Notes under the pieces: generated by a model
What the model was told of the DNA's origin: nothing
Database searches by the model: none
Seen by the model: only the letters and a program-made list of their open reading frames with translations
Translations under genes and position numbers: made by a program
Assembly: GCF_000525835.1 (NCBI RefSeq)
Contig: NZ_AODD01000002.1
Span: 124,001 to 188,000 of the forward strand
Length of the DNA stretch: 64,000 bases
Direction: 5' to 3'
Origin: Listeria grandensis FSL F6-0971
GTDB lineage: Bacteria; Bacillota; Bacilli; Lactobacillales; Listeriaceae
Shown: positions 29,488 to 39,946 of the stretch, in pieces
Position numbering within the stretch: the first letter of the stretch is position 1
How the letters are laid out: the number at the start of each line of letters is the position of its first letter

Positions 29488-30780
29488 ATGCAAATTACGA
29501 TTAATCAAGCAGCAAATTATGTGGATAAAGAGGTAAAGATTGGCGGTTGGCTGAGCAATAAACGTTCCAGTGGTAAAATTGCTTTCTTACAATTACGCGA
29601 TGGTACTGGTTTTATGCAAGGTGTGGTCGTGAAAGAAGAAGTCGGCGAAGAACTTTTCCAAACCGCAAAAAGCGTGTCTCAAGAAACAAGTCTGTACGTT
29701 ACAGGGATTATTCGTGAGGACACACGCTCTCCGTTTGGCTATGAGATGGCGGTAACGGGTGTTGAAGTTATCAGTGAATCTGTAGATTACCCGATTACCC
29801 CAAAAGAGCACGGTACAGAGTTTTTGATGGATCATCGTCACCTATGGCTGCGCTCTAATCGGCAGCACGCGATTATGAAGATTCGTAATGAAATTATCCG
29901 CGCAACCTATGAGTTTTTCAACCAAGAAGGCTTCTTAAAAATTGACCCACCAATCCTGACTGGCAGTGCTCCAGAAGGTACAACAGAATTATTCCATACG
30001 AAATATTTTGAAGAGGATGCCTTTTTATCACAAAGTGGCCAGTTGTATATGGAAGCAGCAGCGATGGCTTTTGGAAAAGTTTTCTCATTCGGTCCAACTT
30101 TCCGGGCAGAGAAATCTAAAACACGTCGTCATTTGATTGAGTTTTGGATGATCGAACCAGAAATGGCCTTTTATAAACTAGAAGATAGTTTGAAAGTACA
30201 AGAAAACTACGTGGCATTTTTAGTATCTGCGGTACTGAAGAACTGTCGCTTAGAATTAGATCGCTTGGGTCGTGACGTGTCTCATCTTGAGAAAATGGTA
30301 GCGCCGTTCCCAAGAATCACGTATACAGAAGCAATCACCTTGCTCAAGAAATTAGGATTCGAAGATATTGAATGGGGAGACGATTTCGGAGCTCCTCATG
30401 AAACAGCTATTGCTGACAACTTTGAAAAACCGGTATTTATTACGCATTATCCAAAAGCAATTAAGCCTTTTTACATGCCGGAAGATCCGGATAACAGTGA
30501 AGTGGTATTATGTGCTGATTTGATTGCTCCAGAAGGATATGGTGAAATTATCGGTGGATCGGAGCGTATTCATGAACTGCCTGTACTGGAAGCGCGTATG
30601 AAAGACTTTGGTTTAGATTTGGAAGCCTATAGTTGGTACCTAGATTTAGCACGTTACGGATCGGTACCACACTCAGGATTTGGCTTAGGACTGGAACGTA
30701 CGGTTGCTTGGATTTCAGGAACCGAACATGTCCGTGAAACCATCCCATTCCCAAGATTACTAAACAGATTATACCCGTGA
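29488..30780 (+). CDS. asnS: Asparaginyl-tRNA synthetase
   Basis: Predicted 430 aa. N-terminal OB-fold anticodon-binding domain ([21 protein letters not shown]). Class II catalytic core follows with the [15 protein letters not shown] region, motif 2 [15 protein letters not shown], and motif 3 [15 protein letters not shown], ending [12 protein letters not shown]. It charges tRNA-Asn. GGGAG lies upstream of the ATG. No T-box leader is seen here; the gene is transcribed with ypmB-aspB. Confidence 0.96.
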   Translation: MQITINQAANYVDKEVKIGGWLSNKRSSGKIAFLQLRDGTGFMQGVVVKEEVGEELFQTAKSVSQETSLYVTGIIREDTRSPFGYEMAVTGVEVISESVDYPITPKEHGTEFLMDHRHLWLRSNRQHAIMKIRNEIIRATYEFFNQEGFLKIDPPILTGSAPEGTTELFHTKYFEEDAFLSQSGQLYMEAAAMAFGKVFSFGPTFRAEKSKTRRHLIEFWMIEPEMAFYKLEDSLKVQENYVAFLVSAVLKNCRLELDRLGRDVSHLEKMVAPFPRITYTEAITLLKKLGFEDIEWGDDFGAPHETAIADNFEKPVFITHYPKAIKPFYMPEDPDNSEVVLCADLIAPEGYGEIIGGSERIHELPVLEARMKDFGLDLEAYSWYLDLARYGSVPHSGFGLGLERTVAWISGTEHVRETIPFPRLLNRLYP

Positions 30781-31045
30781 TGCTAAAGCGAAAACGGCTT
30801 GTCTGGCTCTGAAAAGCTAGACCCAGAGGCGCTGAAGTAGGATGCAGACTTACTATGTTGCTTCCTGTTAAGCTCTATCATCCGGCAAATATGCGTAACA
30901 ATACAAACCCGAGTAACCGCTATTTCCTTTTACACGAAAAAGCGATTACTCGGGTTCTTTTTGCGTTAAATCTCATCTTACAGCGCTAAAATCACTAAAA
31001 ATCTCCCAAAAAAAGTTTTTTTCATCGCGATTCATTCATTTTTCA
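30781..31045. other. Intergenic region after asnS, with a strong terminator
   Basis: No credible protein. At 30906-30962 there is a strong rho-independent terminator: ACCCGAGTAA-GC pairs with GC-TTACTCGGGT and is followed by CTTTTT. Before it a shorter hairpin, GTCTGGCT with AGCTAGAC (about 30798-30820), and about 85 bp without clear signals. Confidence 0.55.
30906..30962 (+). terminator. Rho-independent terminator of the asnS operon
   Basis: Long GC-containing stem around ACCCGAGTAA and TTACTCGGGT, then TTCTTTTT. Confidence 0.85.
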
Positions 31046-31054
31046 TGGTATAAT
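31046..31054 (+). promoter_or_regulatory. Extended -10 promoter of dnaD
   Basis: TGGTATAAT: extended -10 with perfect TATAAT, 20 bp before the dnaD start; the -35 is not obvious. Confidence 0.55.
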
Positions 31055-31074
31055 TTCTAATGAGGTGTTTCGTG

Positions 31075-31800
31075 ATGGATAATAAAATAATGCAAAAATG
31101 GTTAGCTGCCGGAAATGTTACGCTACCACAAGTGCTGGTTGAGAACTACGCTAAAATTGGAATGAACGAACAAGAATTTGTTGTCGTTTTACAGCTTCAA
31201 TCATTTCTTGAGAAAGGAATCTATTTTCCATCGATGGAAGAGATTGCTGGGCGTACGACACTTGGCACAGAACAGGCTTTTCGAATTATACAAGCGCTTG
31301 TCAACAAACAGTTTCTAAGAATTAAACAGCAAAAGGAAGGGGAGCAGGTTTTCACAGAAAGCTATACGCTTGATCCGCTTTGGGAAAAACTGATGATCTT
31401 TTTCGAAAACCTGCATGAAGAAAAGAAAATGCAGTCGCGGGAAACGGAGCAGATGAGCTTGTACTCGCAATTTGAACAAGAATTTGGGCGTCCGCTCTCA
31501 CCGATGGAAGCAGAAATGCTCTCTGCTTGGGTAGATCAAGATCATAATAGCCCGGAATTGATTCGTGAAGCGCTCAAAGAAGCTGTCATTTCCCAAAAAT
31601 TGAGCTTCCGTTATATGGACCGCATTTTGTTAAACTGGAATCGTAAAAATATTAAAACACCAGAACAAGCCCGTGCTGCATCCACGGCTTTTCATGAGCA
31701 GGTGGCAACGAATACCGCGGATAAAAGTAATACAACGCGCGTGAAAAAGAGCGAAAACTCGATTCCGCTCTATGATTGGCTAGATAAGAGAAAAGGGTGA
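31075..31800 (+). CDS. dnaD: DNA replication initiation protein DnaD
   Basis: Predicted 241 aa. The N-terminal winged helix (residues 1-110) and a C-terminal DnaB_2/DnaD domain with FGRPLSPMEAEMLSAWVD and YMDRILLNWNRKNIKTPEQA (the YxxxI motif) are clear. DnaD helps load the replicative helicase at oriC and at restart sites. The ATG at 31075 is chosen because GAGGTG is 7 bp upstream. nth follows 4 bp after the stop, the standard dnaD-nth pair. Confidence 0.93.
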   Translation: MDNKIMQKWLAAGNVTLPQVLVENYAKIGMNEQEFVVVLQLQSFLEKGIYFPSMEEIAGRTTLGTEQAFRIIQALVNKQFLRIKQQKEGEQVFTESYTLDPLWEKLMIFFENLHEEKKMQSRETEQMSLYSQFEQEFGRPLSPMEAEMLSAWVDQDHNSPELIREALKEAVISQKLSFRYMDRILLNWNRKNIKTPEQARAASTAFHEQVATNTADKSNTTRVKKSENSIPLYDWLDKRKG

Positions 31801-31804
31801 AGAC

Positions 31805-32464
31805 ATGTTAACAAATAAAGAAACCGTGATGTGCATCGAGAAAATGGCAGAAATGTTTCCAGCCGCCCACTGTGAACTCGTGCATAAGAATACATTTGAA
31901 TTACTTGTTGCCGTTGTTCTTTCCGCACAATGTACCGATGTTTTAGTAAACCGTGTGACTGCTTCACTTTTTGAAAAATATCAGGAACCAGAAGATTACA
32001 TTCAAGTGCAGTTAGAAGAACTAGAAAATGATATCCGCTCGATTGGTTTATATCGCAACAAGGCGAAGAATATTCAAGCGCTGTCCCGTAAGATTCGTGA
32101 TGAGTTCGGTGGCAGAGTACCAGAAACGCATGCAGAGTTAGAGAGTTTACCAGGTGTGGGGCGAAAAACAGCGAATGTTGTGCTCTCCGTTGGGTTTGGC
32201 GTGCCTGCTATCGCCGTCGATACGCATGTAGAGCGTGTCTCTAAACGACTTGGGATCTGCCGTTGGAAAGATTCTGTGGCGGAAGTCGAAAATACGCTGA
32301 TGCGCAAACTACCAAAAGAGATGTGGTCGGATGCCCATCATGATATGATCTTTTTTGGTAGGTATCATTGCAAAGCAAAAAAACCAGAATGTTCTACTTG
32401 TCCTTTATTATACCTTTGCCGAGAGGGTAAAAAACAAGCGAAAGCGAGAGGTTTTGATGGTTGA
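31805..32464 (+). CDS. nth: Endonuclease III (base-excision DNA glycosylase/AP lyase)
   Basis: Predicted 219 aa. The helix-hairpin-helix LPGVGRKTANVVL carries the catalytic Lys, and the catalytic Asp is in AVDTHVERVSKRLG. The C-terminal Fe-S cluster ligands follow C-x6-C-x2-C-x5-C (CKAKKPECSTCPLLYLC). It removes oxidised pyrimidines. It overlaps ypoC by 8 bp. Confidence 0.96.
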   Translation: MLTNKETVMCIEKMAEMFPAAHCELVHKNTFELLVAVVLSAQCTDVLVNRVTASLFEKYQEPEDYIQVQLEELENDIRSIGLYRNKAKNIQALSRKIRDEFGGRVPETHAELESLPGVGRKTANVVLSVGFGVPAIAVDTHVERVSKRLGICRWKDSVAEVENTLMRKLPKEMWSDAHHDMIFFGRYHCKAKKPECSTCPLLYLCREGKKQAKARGFDG

Positions 32465-32948
32465 TTTTCAGTATGCGAAAGAATTAGAACACCCTTTATT
32501 TAGGACGCCACATGTTGCTGTAGAAGAAGTGGACGCTGCGTCGATTTTTGTATCGGGTTTACCATTTTGGCAAGAACAGCTATTTTATACGCGTGGGCGT
32601 GGGGAAATGCCGTGGCATACGGATCCAGAGCAAGCTTGCCGACGGTTAGCCAAGCAGTGGAAGAATATTGCGCAAGAGCTAGACGCTGCGTTTAAGCTAC
32701 GTGAGACGCCGGATATGGCGATTATTTGTGATGGGATAGGCATTTATCTATCTATGTTGTTTTGGAGTAATAGACGCCCTGTACAGTTAGACCGATTGGA
32801 TGCTTATATTGAGACACTGGATCTTGTGCCGATGAACTTGCAGGAGCGCCTAGCCTTTATTATGAAGCGACCGGACGGTTATCCTGCTTTTAAACAGCTA
32901 AATGAACTTGTACAGGAACAGCGGAAATTGGTTTTAAAAGGCCTGTAG
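32457..32948 (+). CDS. ypoC: YpoC-like protein of unknown function
   Basis: Predicted 163 aa, soluble, rich in Trp and Arg (for example FWQEQLFYTRGRGEMPW and DGIGIYLSMLFWSNRRPVQLDRLD). The position behind dnaD-nth matches ypoC of Bacillus, and the sequence pattern agrees. No domain with known activity can be recognised. The ATG lies inside the end of nth, so it is probably translated with it. Confidence 0.75.
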   Translation: MVDFQYAKELEHPLFRTPHVAVEEVDAASIFVSGLPFWQEQLFYTRGRGEMPWHTDPEQACRRLAKQWKNIAQELDAAFKLRETPDMAIICDGIGIYLSMLFWSNRRPVQLDRLDAYIETLDLVPMNLQERLAFIMKRPDGYPAFKQLNELVQEQRKLVLKGL

Positions 32949-33088
32949 AAACGCGTTTCGGACCGTAGAAAAACTGTATTTCATGCAAAATCCTGTCCGT
33001 TTCTCCAAATCGCCGCGGTCGACAAATGCGTTTTTTATATGTTTCAAGACAAAAAACAACATGGCTGGACAAAAGGCTCTCAAAACGG

Positions 33089-33156
33089 AAAATAAGCAGG
33101 AATCTTGTATACGCCACTTCTTAAATGGCTTTATACAATGATTCCTGCTTATTTTT
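33089..33156. terminator. Long bidirectional terminator
   Basis: AAATAAGCAGGAATC-TTGTATA pairs with TATACAA-GATTCCTGCTTATTT, a stem of over 20 bp, with T run on + and A-rich flank giving a T run on -. It separates ypoC from leftward ponA. Confidence 0.9.
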
Positions 33157-33172
33157 AGTTTGTTTTTGTCAT

Positions 33173-35751
33173 CTATTGAGTTGGTGTTGTATCATTTTGC
33201 GTCCCATCATTTGTTCCGCCGTTTGATGGGGTTTGCTGATCCTGATCAGGTGGAATGATAATGGTGGTCGTTGCTGGCGAGCCGCGTTTTCCATCTTTCA
33301 CTGGTACGACCATAATCACCACACTTGAGCCGGGTGAGCCCCCCCTCACGGTAATCGAAGTGACTCCATAGTTCTGAGTCTGTCCATTTACGCTGACGTC
33401 GTAGGTGACACCCGGGCCGTTTGAAGCCCAACTTGCAGAGATTGTTTGATTCGTTCCATTATAGGAACCTGTTAACCCAACAGGAGCTTGTAATGCTGTT
33501 TGTTCCGCCTGTTGTTCTGCAGCTTTTCGGGTAGCTTCTTCTTGCTTCGCTTTGTCAGTTTGCTCTTTATCTTTTTTCGCTTTTTCTTCAGCGGCTTTCT
33601 TTGCAGCCTCTTCTGCTGCTTTTTCCGCATCCGTTTTATCTTCGGTTGTATCTTTTTTCTTCTCAGCAGCGGATGATTTCGTTGGAATTGTGCCATCTAA
33701 GAACAATTCGTAGGAAACATTGCTACCGCTAGAGCCGGATGGGGCACGTGTAATTGGGTTTGATCCAATTAGAATTGGAATCTCATTTACATTGCTAGGT
33801 TTCTTGAAGTCTGGATTTTTCTCACCAGAGACAAGATGCTCCATCGTTGCTTTAAACATGTAAGCCGCGATGCGTGTCTCGCTTGGTGATAGATAGTATT
33901 TATTCGGCTCATCATACCCTGTCCAAATGGAAACGGTATAGCGAGGAGAGTAACCAACAAACCATGAATCTGGGGTACCATCGCTTGGAATACCATTCTT
34001 GATACGTACATTTTCGTCGTAGTTTGTAGTACCAGTTTTACCAGCAATGTTCCAGCCAGGGATATTTGCACGTGTACCAGTTCCTTGGGTTAAGACATCT
34101 TTTAGCATGTCACTAATCATGTAGCCGTCGATGCCTTCATGGCTACAACAGACTCTGGCTCCATGTTGATTTCTGTTTCGCCATCGGAAAGGACGATTTT
34201 CGTGATTGTATGAGGCTTGTTATAGACACCACCATTACCAAAAGCTGCAAAAGCACCAGCCATTTGAACAGGCGAAGCTTCACCACTACCAATAACGGTT
34301 GATTCGTATACTTCTTTATAGTTCAAACCAAGATTATTCGCAAAATCACGAGCACGATCGTAGCCAACTTCTTTGGAAGCCTTCACGGCTGGGACGTTTC
34401 GGGATTTATAAAGGGCCTGGCGCATTGAAATCTCACCTAAGTAGCTAGAATCGTAGTTTCGCAGTTCTTGACCACTTGAATATTGATACGGGGCGTCATC
34501 TAAAATATGCGCAGTAGACCAATCTAAATATTCGATGGCTGGGGCATATCCTAAAATTGGTTTCATCGTAGAACCAGGTTGGCGTTTAATATCTGTTGCG
34601 CGGTTTAGCCCACGAGAAATTTTCTTATCACCTGTTTCACGGCCGCCGCCAAGCGCTTGAATACGCCCTGTTTCTGTATCCATGACAACAACTCCAGCTT
34701 GGAATTTCTTATCTGGGTAGTTAATCACGTCATCTGTGTTCAACATTTTTTCTGTGTATTTCTGTGCACTTGGATCAAGCGCAGTATAAATGGTTAGTCC
34801 GTCTGAAAATGGGTTGTATTTGTCACCAATTTCATTAATAACTTGATCGACATACGTATCGTACGCGTATGTTTTTTGCTTGCGAGTAGCTTCATCTACT
34901 AAACCATCTGCAATAGCAACAGATTGTGCGGCTTCCATCTCTGATTTAGAAATTTTGTCATTGTTATACATCAGAGTCAGCACGATGTCACGACGTTTTT
35001 TTGCTAAATCTGGGTTTTCAAATGGATTAAAACGGTTAGGACTTTGAGGCATACCAGCGATTAATGCTGTTTGTGCTAAATTCAAGTCTTTTAGTTTTTT
35101 GCCGTAATAATGTTCAGCGGCGGTCTCCATACCATGGATGCCATCTGATAAATATACTTTGTTAATGTAGATTTCGAGTAGTTCATGCTTGCTATATTTT
35201 TGTTCCAGTTGAACGGCCATCCACGCTTCTTGTGCTTTACGATCTAGCGTCTTGTTCGTGTAATCAAGGTAGGACATTTTGATGATTTGCTGTGTTAGTG
35301 TACTTGCTCCTTGTGAACCAAAGCCACCAGTGATATTACCAACTGCGGCACTTGCAAGTCGGATAGGATCCATCCCATTATGCTCATAAAAGCGGGAGTC
35401 CTCCGTTGATAGTACAGCATTTTCTAGCTGTTTTGGGATATCTTTATACTCAATATATTCCCGGCGTTCTGTACCGATTTCTGCATAAACGTCCCCGTTT
35501 TTATCTAGAATCTTAGATGAAAGGGGGTCACGCAATTTGGAATCTGTCAGTTTGGGCGCTTCTTTTGCATACGAATAAAAAGCGGTTGCGCCACTAGCAA
35601 TACCTGCAAATGCAAGGAATAGCGCTGTGAAAAATACCACTTTAACAACATTGCCAGTGATACGACGGCCTTTCCCAGTTGATTTTTGCGTCTCAGGTTG
35701 TTTTGCTTGGCTATTGCGATACTGAGATCTTGTCTGCGGTTTATCTGCCAT
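33173..35751 (-). CDS. ponA: Class A penicillin-binding protein PBP1A (one frameshift)
   Basis: Full span encodes about 859 aa. A cytoplasmic tail and one transmembrane helix (about 34-58) are followed by the GT51 glycosyltransferase (STEDSRFYEHNGMD, GASTLTQQI) and the transpeptidase with SxxK in RQPGSTMKPILGY, SxN in YKSRNVPA, and KTGT in IAGKTGTTN. A Lys/Ala/Glu-rich stretch, a fibronectin-like domain and an acidic Pro/Gln/Thr tail end the protein. It polymerises and crosslinks peptidoglycan. The frame breaks at about 34134, where one T is missing. It lies downstream of recU, the conserved recU-ponA pair. Listeria papers call it pbpA. Confidence 0.92.
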
Positions 35752-35788
35752 AGAAAATTTCTCTCCTTTAATGTTGAGTTAGACTAGC

Positions 35789-36390
35789 TTAAAAATAATA
35801 TTTCCTAATGATGTTTAAATAGTCTAATCTCGGATTTAGACCATAAGGAATCAGGTCTGATACTTGCCTTAATTCTTGGAGTGTCACTGATTTTCTCCCG
35901 CCATCGAGCATTCGTTGCCAAAAGGTTGAAAATGTTCGAAACGGATGAAGTAGACCTCACCAAGTGTTTGAAAAGCGATAATAACAAAAACGATACCGTT
36001 TTGTTTTAAGACGCCTTCCATATGTGTTAGCTGATGTTGATGAAAGTTACTAAGAGGAAACGAGCTAGTATTTTTAGTCTCCTTTGCTTCAAAGTCAATA
36101 TACTTTCCTTGATAAACACCATTATAGTCCGTGGTAGATGGCGTTTTGAAATAGGCTTCTTTTATTTTGGCGCTACTTCTTTTTGGATAATCGACACCAA
36201 CAATTTGTACAGGGGTGGGCTTCTTGTGGATAACGGCAAGCTCGTGGGTTAGGTAGTACGCGTTCGTATCATTGAGGTCTTGCTCAAGAGACATACCGCG
36301 TTTTCCATAGGAAACCGTCTTTTTTTGTGTGGTGGAGGTTAAAAGGTCATTCGGCTGATACTTTTTTCCGTTCGGATATCGTATGGCCAT
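35789..36390 (-). CDS. recU: Holliday junction resolvase RecU (one frameshift)
   Basis: Full span encodes about 200 aa. N-terminus [11 protein letters not shown], the [13 protein letters not shown] region, catalytic residues in [21 protein letters not shown] and the HQHQLTHM segment are all typical. It resolves Holliday junctions in recombination and chromosome segregation. The frame breaks at 35920-35923 where four As (+ strand) should be five; the restored frame gives the expected ending with [11 protein letters not shown]. An extended -10 promoter (TGTTATAAT) lies about 67 bp upstream. Confidence 0.9.
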
Positions 36391-36711
36391 CTATTCTTCA
36401 CCTCTTTAATCGATAGAACGGCAGAACTAGCCATTCTTAATTTTGGACTAACATCTATTATAACAAATAAAAATGAAAATGATAGGGGAAATCTGCCTAG
36501 GCTCCTTTTATCAGGAGAGCGAAGGAGGACGAAAACCAAGATAGAACGTACCTTCGCATCCAATTGAACGATTCGTAAAAAAATCAATTTTTTTTTTCGT
36601 CTTTGCTATTTCTCCGTCGTTTATAATACCATTTTAATGCGAAAAGTAGGTTATTCCCATGAAATATGGTATGCTGAGTCTATACTTTTATATAGAAGGA
36701 ATTGGTTTTTT
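36391..36711. other. Divergent promoter region between recU and yppE-like gene
   Basis: No gene seen. On the minus strand a TGTTATAAT element (-10 at 36457-36462) serves recU-ponA. On the plus strand TATAAT at 36622-36627 and an extended TGGTATGCT at about 36668-36676 are candidate -10 sites for the yppE-like gene. A run of about ten Ts is at 36589-36598. Confidence 0.5.
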
Positions 36712-37062
36712 ATGAGTGAAATACAGGATGTGACGTTGGTAATGTTGCGACATAATGAGGCTATTTGGGAACTTTACTTGGCCAATCAGGCGGAACAGCA
36801 GACGTTTGACTTTTATAAAGATATGAAGCCGTTTGTCGATGGGGTGAAAGAGACATGTGATTTGTGGCTTTCGCTTGTTATTCCGTGGGTGAGAACTGCG
36901 CGGCCAACCTATCTGGGCGAATCGCAACTACAGCAAGTAGCAGATAATATCCAGATGATTGCGGTCAGTGCGTTCAACGGGAAATCGTTCTACAAGCATT
37001 TTAATGATCACTATCAGTCCGTAGATTATACTTTAAAACGAGTGATGGAGAAGGCGCCATGA
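36712..37062 (+). CDS. DUF1798 protein, YppE-like
   Basis: Predicted 116 aa, helical and soluble. FDFYKDMKPFVDGVKETCDLWLSLVIPWV and PTYLGESQLQQVADNI match the DUF1798/YppE family (four-helix bundle of unknown role). The ATG at 36712 has AAGGAA about 10 bp before it. It overlaps the ypsA start by 4 bp (ATGA), giving the conserved yppE-ypsA-gpsB-rnpB order. Confidence 0.75.
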   Translation: MSEIQDVTLVMLRHNEAIWELYLANQAEQQTFDFYKDMKPFVDGVKETCDLWLSLVIPWVRTARPTYLGESQLQQVADNIQMIAVSAFNGKSFYKHFNDHYQSVDYTLKRVMEKAP

Positions 37063-37607
37063 AATCGCTATTTGTTTCTGGCTACAAAAATTTTGAGTTA
37101 GGTATCTTTAAGCGAGATGCGCCGGAAGCTGGGTTTATTAAAGAAGCAATTAAACGGCGCCTTGTTGGGTTAATGGACGATGGGTTGGAGTGGGTTATTA
37201 TTTCGGGTCAAATGGGTGTAGAGCTTTGGGCGGGAGAAGTGGTTATGGATCTCAAAAAAGAGGACTACGCTTTGAAATTAGCCGTTTTAACACCGTTTTT
37301 GAATCAGGAGAGTAATTGGAATGAGGGAAATCAGCTGTGGTATAATGAAATCGTAGGTGCAGCGGATTATGTGGCTGCTGTCACGAAGCGGGAATATGAG
37401 AACCCGAGACAGTTTCAATTGAAGGATCAGTTTGTGATGGATCATACGGATGGGGCGTTATTGGTGTATGATACGGAGCGAGAAGGTGCGCCAAAGTTCT
37501 TTTATGAAAAGGCAAAGCACTATGCTGAAAATGGGGATTATCCGATTTTTTTGGTTGATTTCTATGAGTTACAAGAGGTTGTCGATTCCTTGCATGCTGA
37601 TTTTTGA
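37059..37607 (+). CDS. ypsA: YpsA, UPF0398 (DUF1273) protein
   Basis: Predicted 182 aa. The SLOG-type Rossmann fold is visible with VSGYKNFELGIF, WVIISGQMGVELWAGE and NEGNQLWYNEI, plus DGALLVYD near the C-terminus. YpsA overproduction affects cell division in Bacillus and Staphylococcus; the ligand may be an ADP-ribose or nucleotide. It is coupled to the yppE-like gene and lies ahead of gpsB, itself a division protein. Confidence 0.9.
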   Translation: MKSLFVSGYKNFELGIFKRDAPEAGFIKEAIKRRLVGLMDDGLEWVIISGQMGVELWAGEVVMDLKKEDYALKLAVLTPFLNQESNWNEGNQLWYNEIVGAADYVAAVTKREYENPRQFQLKDQFVMDHTDGALLVYDTEREGAPKFFYEKAKHYAENGDYPIFLVDFYELQEVVDSLHADF

Positions 37608-37725
37608 TGTACTTTTTTGGACGAATGAGGGATTATAAATTGACAAATGACAAGAACTTTGAAAAAATGGAGTTATGTAACGGAAAAGTTAGGATAGACG
37701 AAACTAGATGTAGAGGTGAAGTTAA

Positions 37726-38058
37726 ATGGCTTCTGAACAATTTGAATATAATTTGACTGGTAAAGAGATTTTAGAAAAAGAATTTAAAACTGGACTACGT
37801 GGCTATAATCCAGAAGACGTCGATGAATTTCTAGATAAAGTAATTAATGATTATAGTACTTTTTCCCAAGAAATTGAGGCATTACAACAAGAGAACCTGC
37901 GCTTGCGTGCCGAATTAGAAGATGCACCAAAAGCCGTTGTAGCTCCAACATTCCAGCAAGCAGCACAGCCTGCAGGAACAACAAATTTCGACATTTTAAA
38001 ACGTCTGAGCAATCTTGAAAAACACGTTTTCGGAAATAAGCTGGACGGTAACCAGTAA
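37726..38058 (+). CDS. gpsB: Cell-cycle protein GpsB
   Basis: Predicted 110 aa. The N-terminal DivIVA-like domain contains [31 protein letters not shown], then a coiled coil (about residues 35-65), a Pro/Gln/Ala linker and a C-terminal trimerisation helix ([17 protein letters not shown]). In Listeria it binds the cytoplasmic tail of PBP A1, whose gene is also in this window, and coordinates septal and side-wall growth. AGAGGTGA precedes the ATG. Confidence 0.95.
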   Translation: MASEQFEYNLTGKEILEKEFKTGLRGYNPEDVDEFLDKVINDYSTFSQEIEALQQENLRLRAELEDAPKAVVAPTFQQAAQPAGTTNFDILKRLSNLEKHVFGNKLDGNQ

Positions 38059-38231
38059 ACATGGTAGAATAGTTGAGGTTCATCAAGAACGATAATGAAA
38101 TTCCAGCGCACCAGAAAAAATCATTTTCGCCAATTTCTCGACGAGTCGCTAGCATGCCGACGGATGCTCAAATCCTATGGCATTGTTTGAGCGAACGACG
38201 GCAATGAATGTTGGTTGGCACGCTGGGAGCT

Positions 38232-38629
38232 TGATAGCGTTTGGGTAATTGCTGTTTTCCCTATGAAAACAGAGGAAAGTCCATGCTCGCACGGCGCTGA
38301 AATGCCCGTAGTGATCGTGCCTGGCCAAACAATAAGCCAGGGCACTCCGGTTTATCCGGTTTGACGGCAGGTGACGCACCTAAGTCTTCGGATATGGTGT
38401 TCGAACCTTGAAAGTGCCACAGTGACGAAGTTTCATCAGAAATGGTGGAAGTGGAACGAGGTAAACCCCACGAGCGAGAAACCCAAATATTGGTAGGGGC
38501 ACTTTTCCCGAGGAATAACAACGAGGGACGAGGTATGTAGTTTAAACGCTACGTGCAGATAGATAATTACCACTTTTGTGTGATCCTGTAATCACAGAAG
38601 TACAGAACATGGCTTACAAAACGCTATTA
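38232..38629 (+). ncRNA. rnpB: RNase P RNA, class B (Bacillus type)
   Basis: About 398 nt. Diagnostic stretches are GAGGAAAGTCCATGCTCGCA near the 5' end, TGCCCGTAGTG, GACGGCAGG, CTTCGGATATGG, TTGAAAGTGCCACAGTGACG, GTGGAACGAGGTAAACCCC, and GAGCGAGAAACCCAAAT. A final CATGGCTTACA lies close to the 3' end. The terminal P1 stem TAGCGTTT / AAACGCTA sets the ends. It is the catalytic RNA for tRNA 5' maturation. The location after gpsB is conserved in Listeria and Bacillus. Confidence 0.95.
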
Positions 38630-38788
38630 TCAGGATGAATTAAAAAAGTGAGGGCTGTTTCAAAGTCGGACGTATGGCGAATTTCTTATATTAAGAGATG
38701 CCATAGCTAGTGCACTATGTGTGACTAGGACGTGTGTCTTTTGGAATGGCTCTTTTTTTAGATATTAAGTAAGGTGAGGATGGCGATT

Positions 38789-39928
38789 ATGAGGGAATTT
38801 GAGTTAGTAGCAACAGCTGCGGCTGGACTTGAGGCGATTGTGGCAAAAGAAGTGCGACGCCTTGGTTATGAGTGCGAAGTGGACAATGGAAAAGTGTATT
38901 TTAAAGGAGACGAGATGGCGATTGCGAGGGCTAATCTTTGGCTCCGTGTGGCGGATCGTGTGAAAATTGTGGTGGGGCGTTTTACAGCGACTACATTTGA
39001 TGATTTATTTGAACAAACAAAAGCGCTACCTTGGGAGGATTTATTGCCACTAGATGCGAATTTCCCAGTTGCTGGGAAGTCTGTCAAATCGACGTTGTTC
39101 AGTGTGCCAAATTGTCAGGCGATCACGAAAAAAGCGATTGTCAGTCGACTGAGCGAAAAGTACCGCAGACAGGGACGACTTATGGAATCGGGAGCACTTT
39201 TTAAGCTTGAAGTGTCTATTTTGAAAGATGAAGTGACGATAACGCTTGATACGAGTGGGGCTGGATTACATAAGCGTGGATATCGTGTGGGTCAAGGTGG
39301 GGCACCGCTGAAGGAAACAATGGCGGCGGCTTTAGTCCTACTTACAAGTTGGCACCCGGATCGACCGTTTTATGATCCGGTATGTGGTTCGGGAACGATT
39401 CCGATTGAGGCAGCTTGGATTGGTCGGAATATAGCGCCGGGACTTCGTCGTGATTTCGTGTGTGAAACGTGGGACTGGATGTCTGCGGATATTTGGAAAC
39501 AGGCACGTGCGGAGGCGGCAAGTGAAGCCAATGATGACCAGCCACTCGACATTGTCGGGACGGATATTGACCATCGGATGATTGAGATTTCGGAGCAGAA
39601 TGCGTTTGAGGCGGGGCTTTCTGATGTAATTGAATTTAAGCAAATGCAAGTGGCTGATTTTACAACGGAAAAAGAGTACGGTGTCATTGTTGCGAATCCG
39701 CCTTATGGTGAGCGCTTGGAAGATGAGGAATCGGTGCGAGAGTTATATCGCGAAATGCGTGCGGTGTACCGGAATATGCCGACTTGGTCTGTATACGTGT
39801 TGACGAGTTATGAAATGTTTGAGGAAGTGTATGCAAAACGAGCGACGAAGAAACGCAAACTATATAACGGTTATTTGCGGACGGATTTGTACCAATACTG
39901 GGGACCAAGACCGCCACGCAGAGATTAA
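38789..39928 (+). CDS. 23S rRNA (guanine-N2) methyltransferase, RlmL/YpsC type
   Basis: Predicted 379 aa. An N-terminal THUMP domain (residues about 10-160) is followed by a SAM-dependent RNA methylase domain with DPVCGSGTIPIEAA (SAM site) and the catalytic NPPYGERL. This is the Bacillus YpsC type, corresponding to the N-terminal half of E. coli RlmL, with no fused RlmK part. The ATG at 38789 is used because AAGGTGAGG ends 9 bp before it. Confidence 0.9.
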   Translation: MREFELVATAAAGLEAIVAKEVRRLGYECEVDNGKVYFKGDEMAIARANLWLRVADRVKIVVGRFTATTFDDLFEQTKALPWEDLLPLDANFPVAGKSVKSTLFSVPNCQAITKKAIVSRLSEKYRRQGRLMESGALFKLEVSILKDEVTITLDTSGAGLHKRGYRVGQGGAPLKETMAAALVLLTSWHPDRPFYDPVCGSGTIPIEAAWIGRNIAPGLRRDFVCETWDWMSADIWKQARAEAASEANDDQPLDIVGTDIDHRMIEISEQNAFEAGLSDVIEFKQMQVADFTTEKEYGVIVANPPYGERLEDEESVRELYREMRAVYRNMPTWSVYVLTSYEMFEEVYAKRATKKRKLYNGYLRTDLYQYWGPRPPRRD

Positions 39929-39946
39929 GGAAAGCGGGGAATCAGG

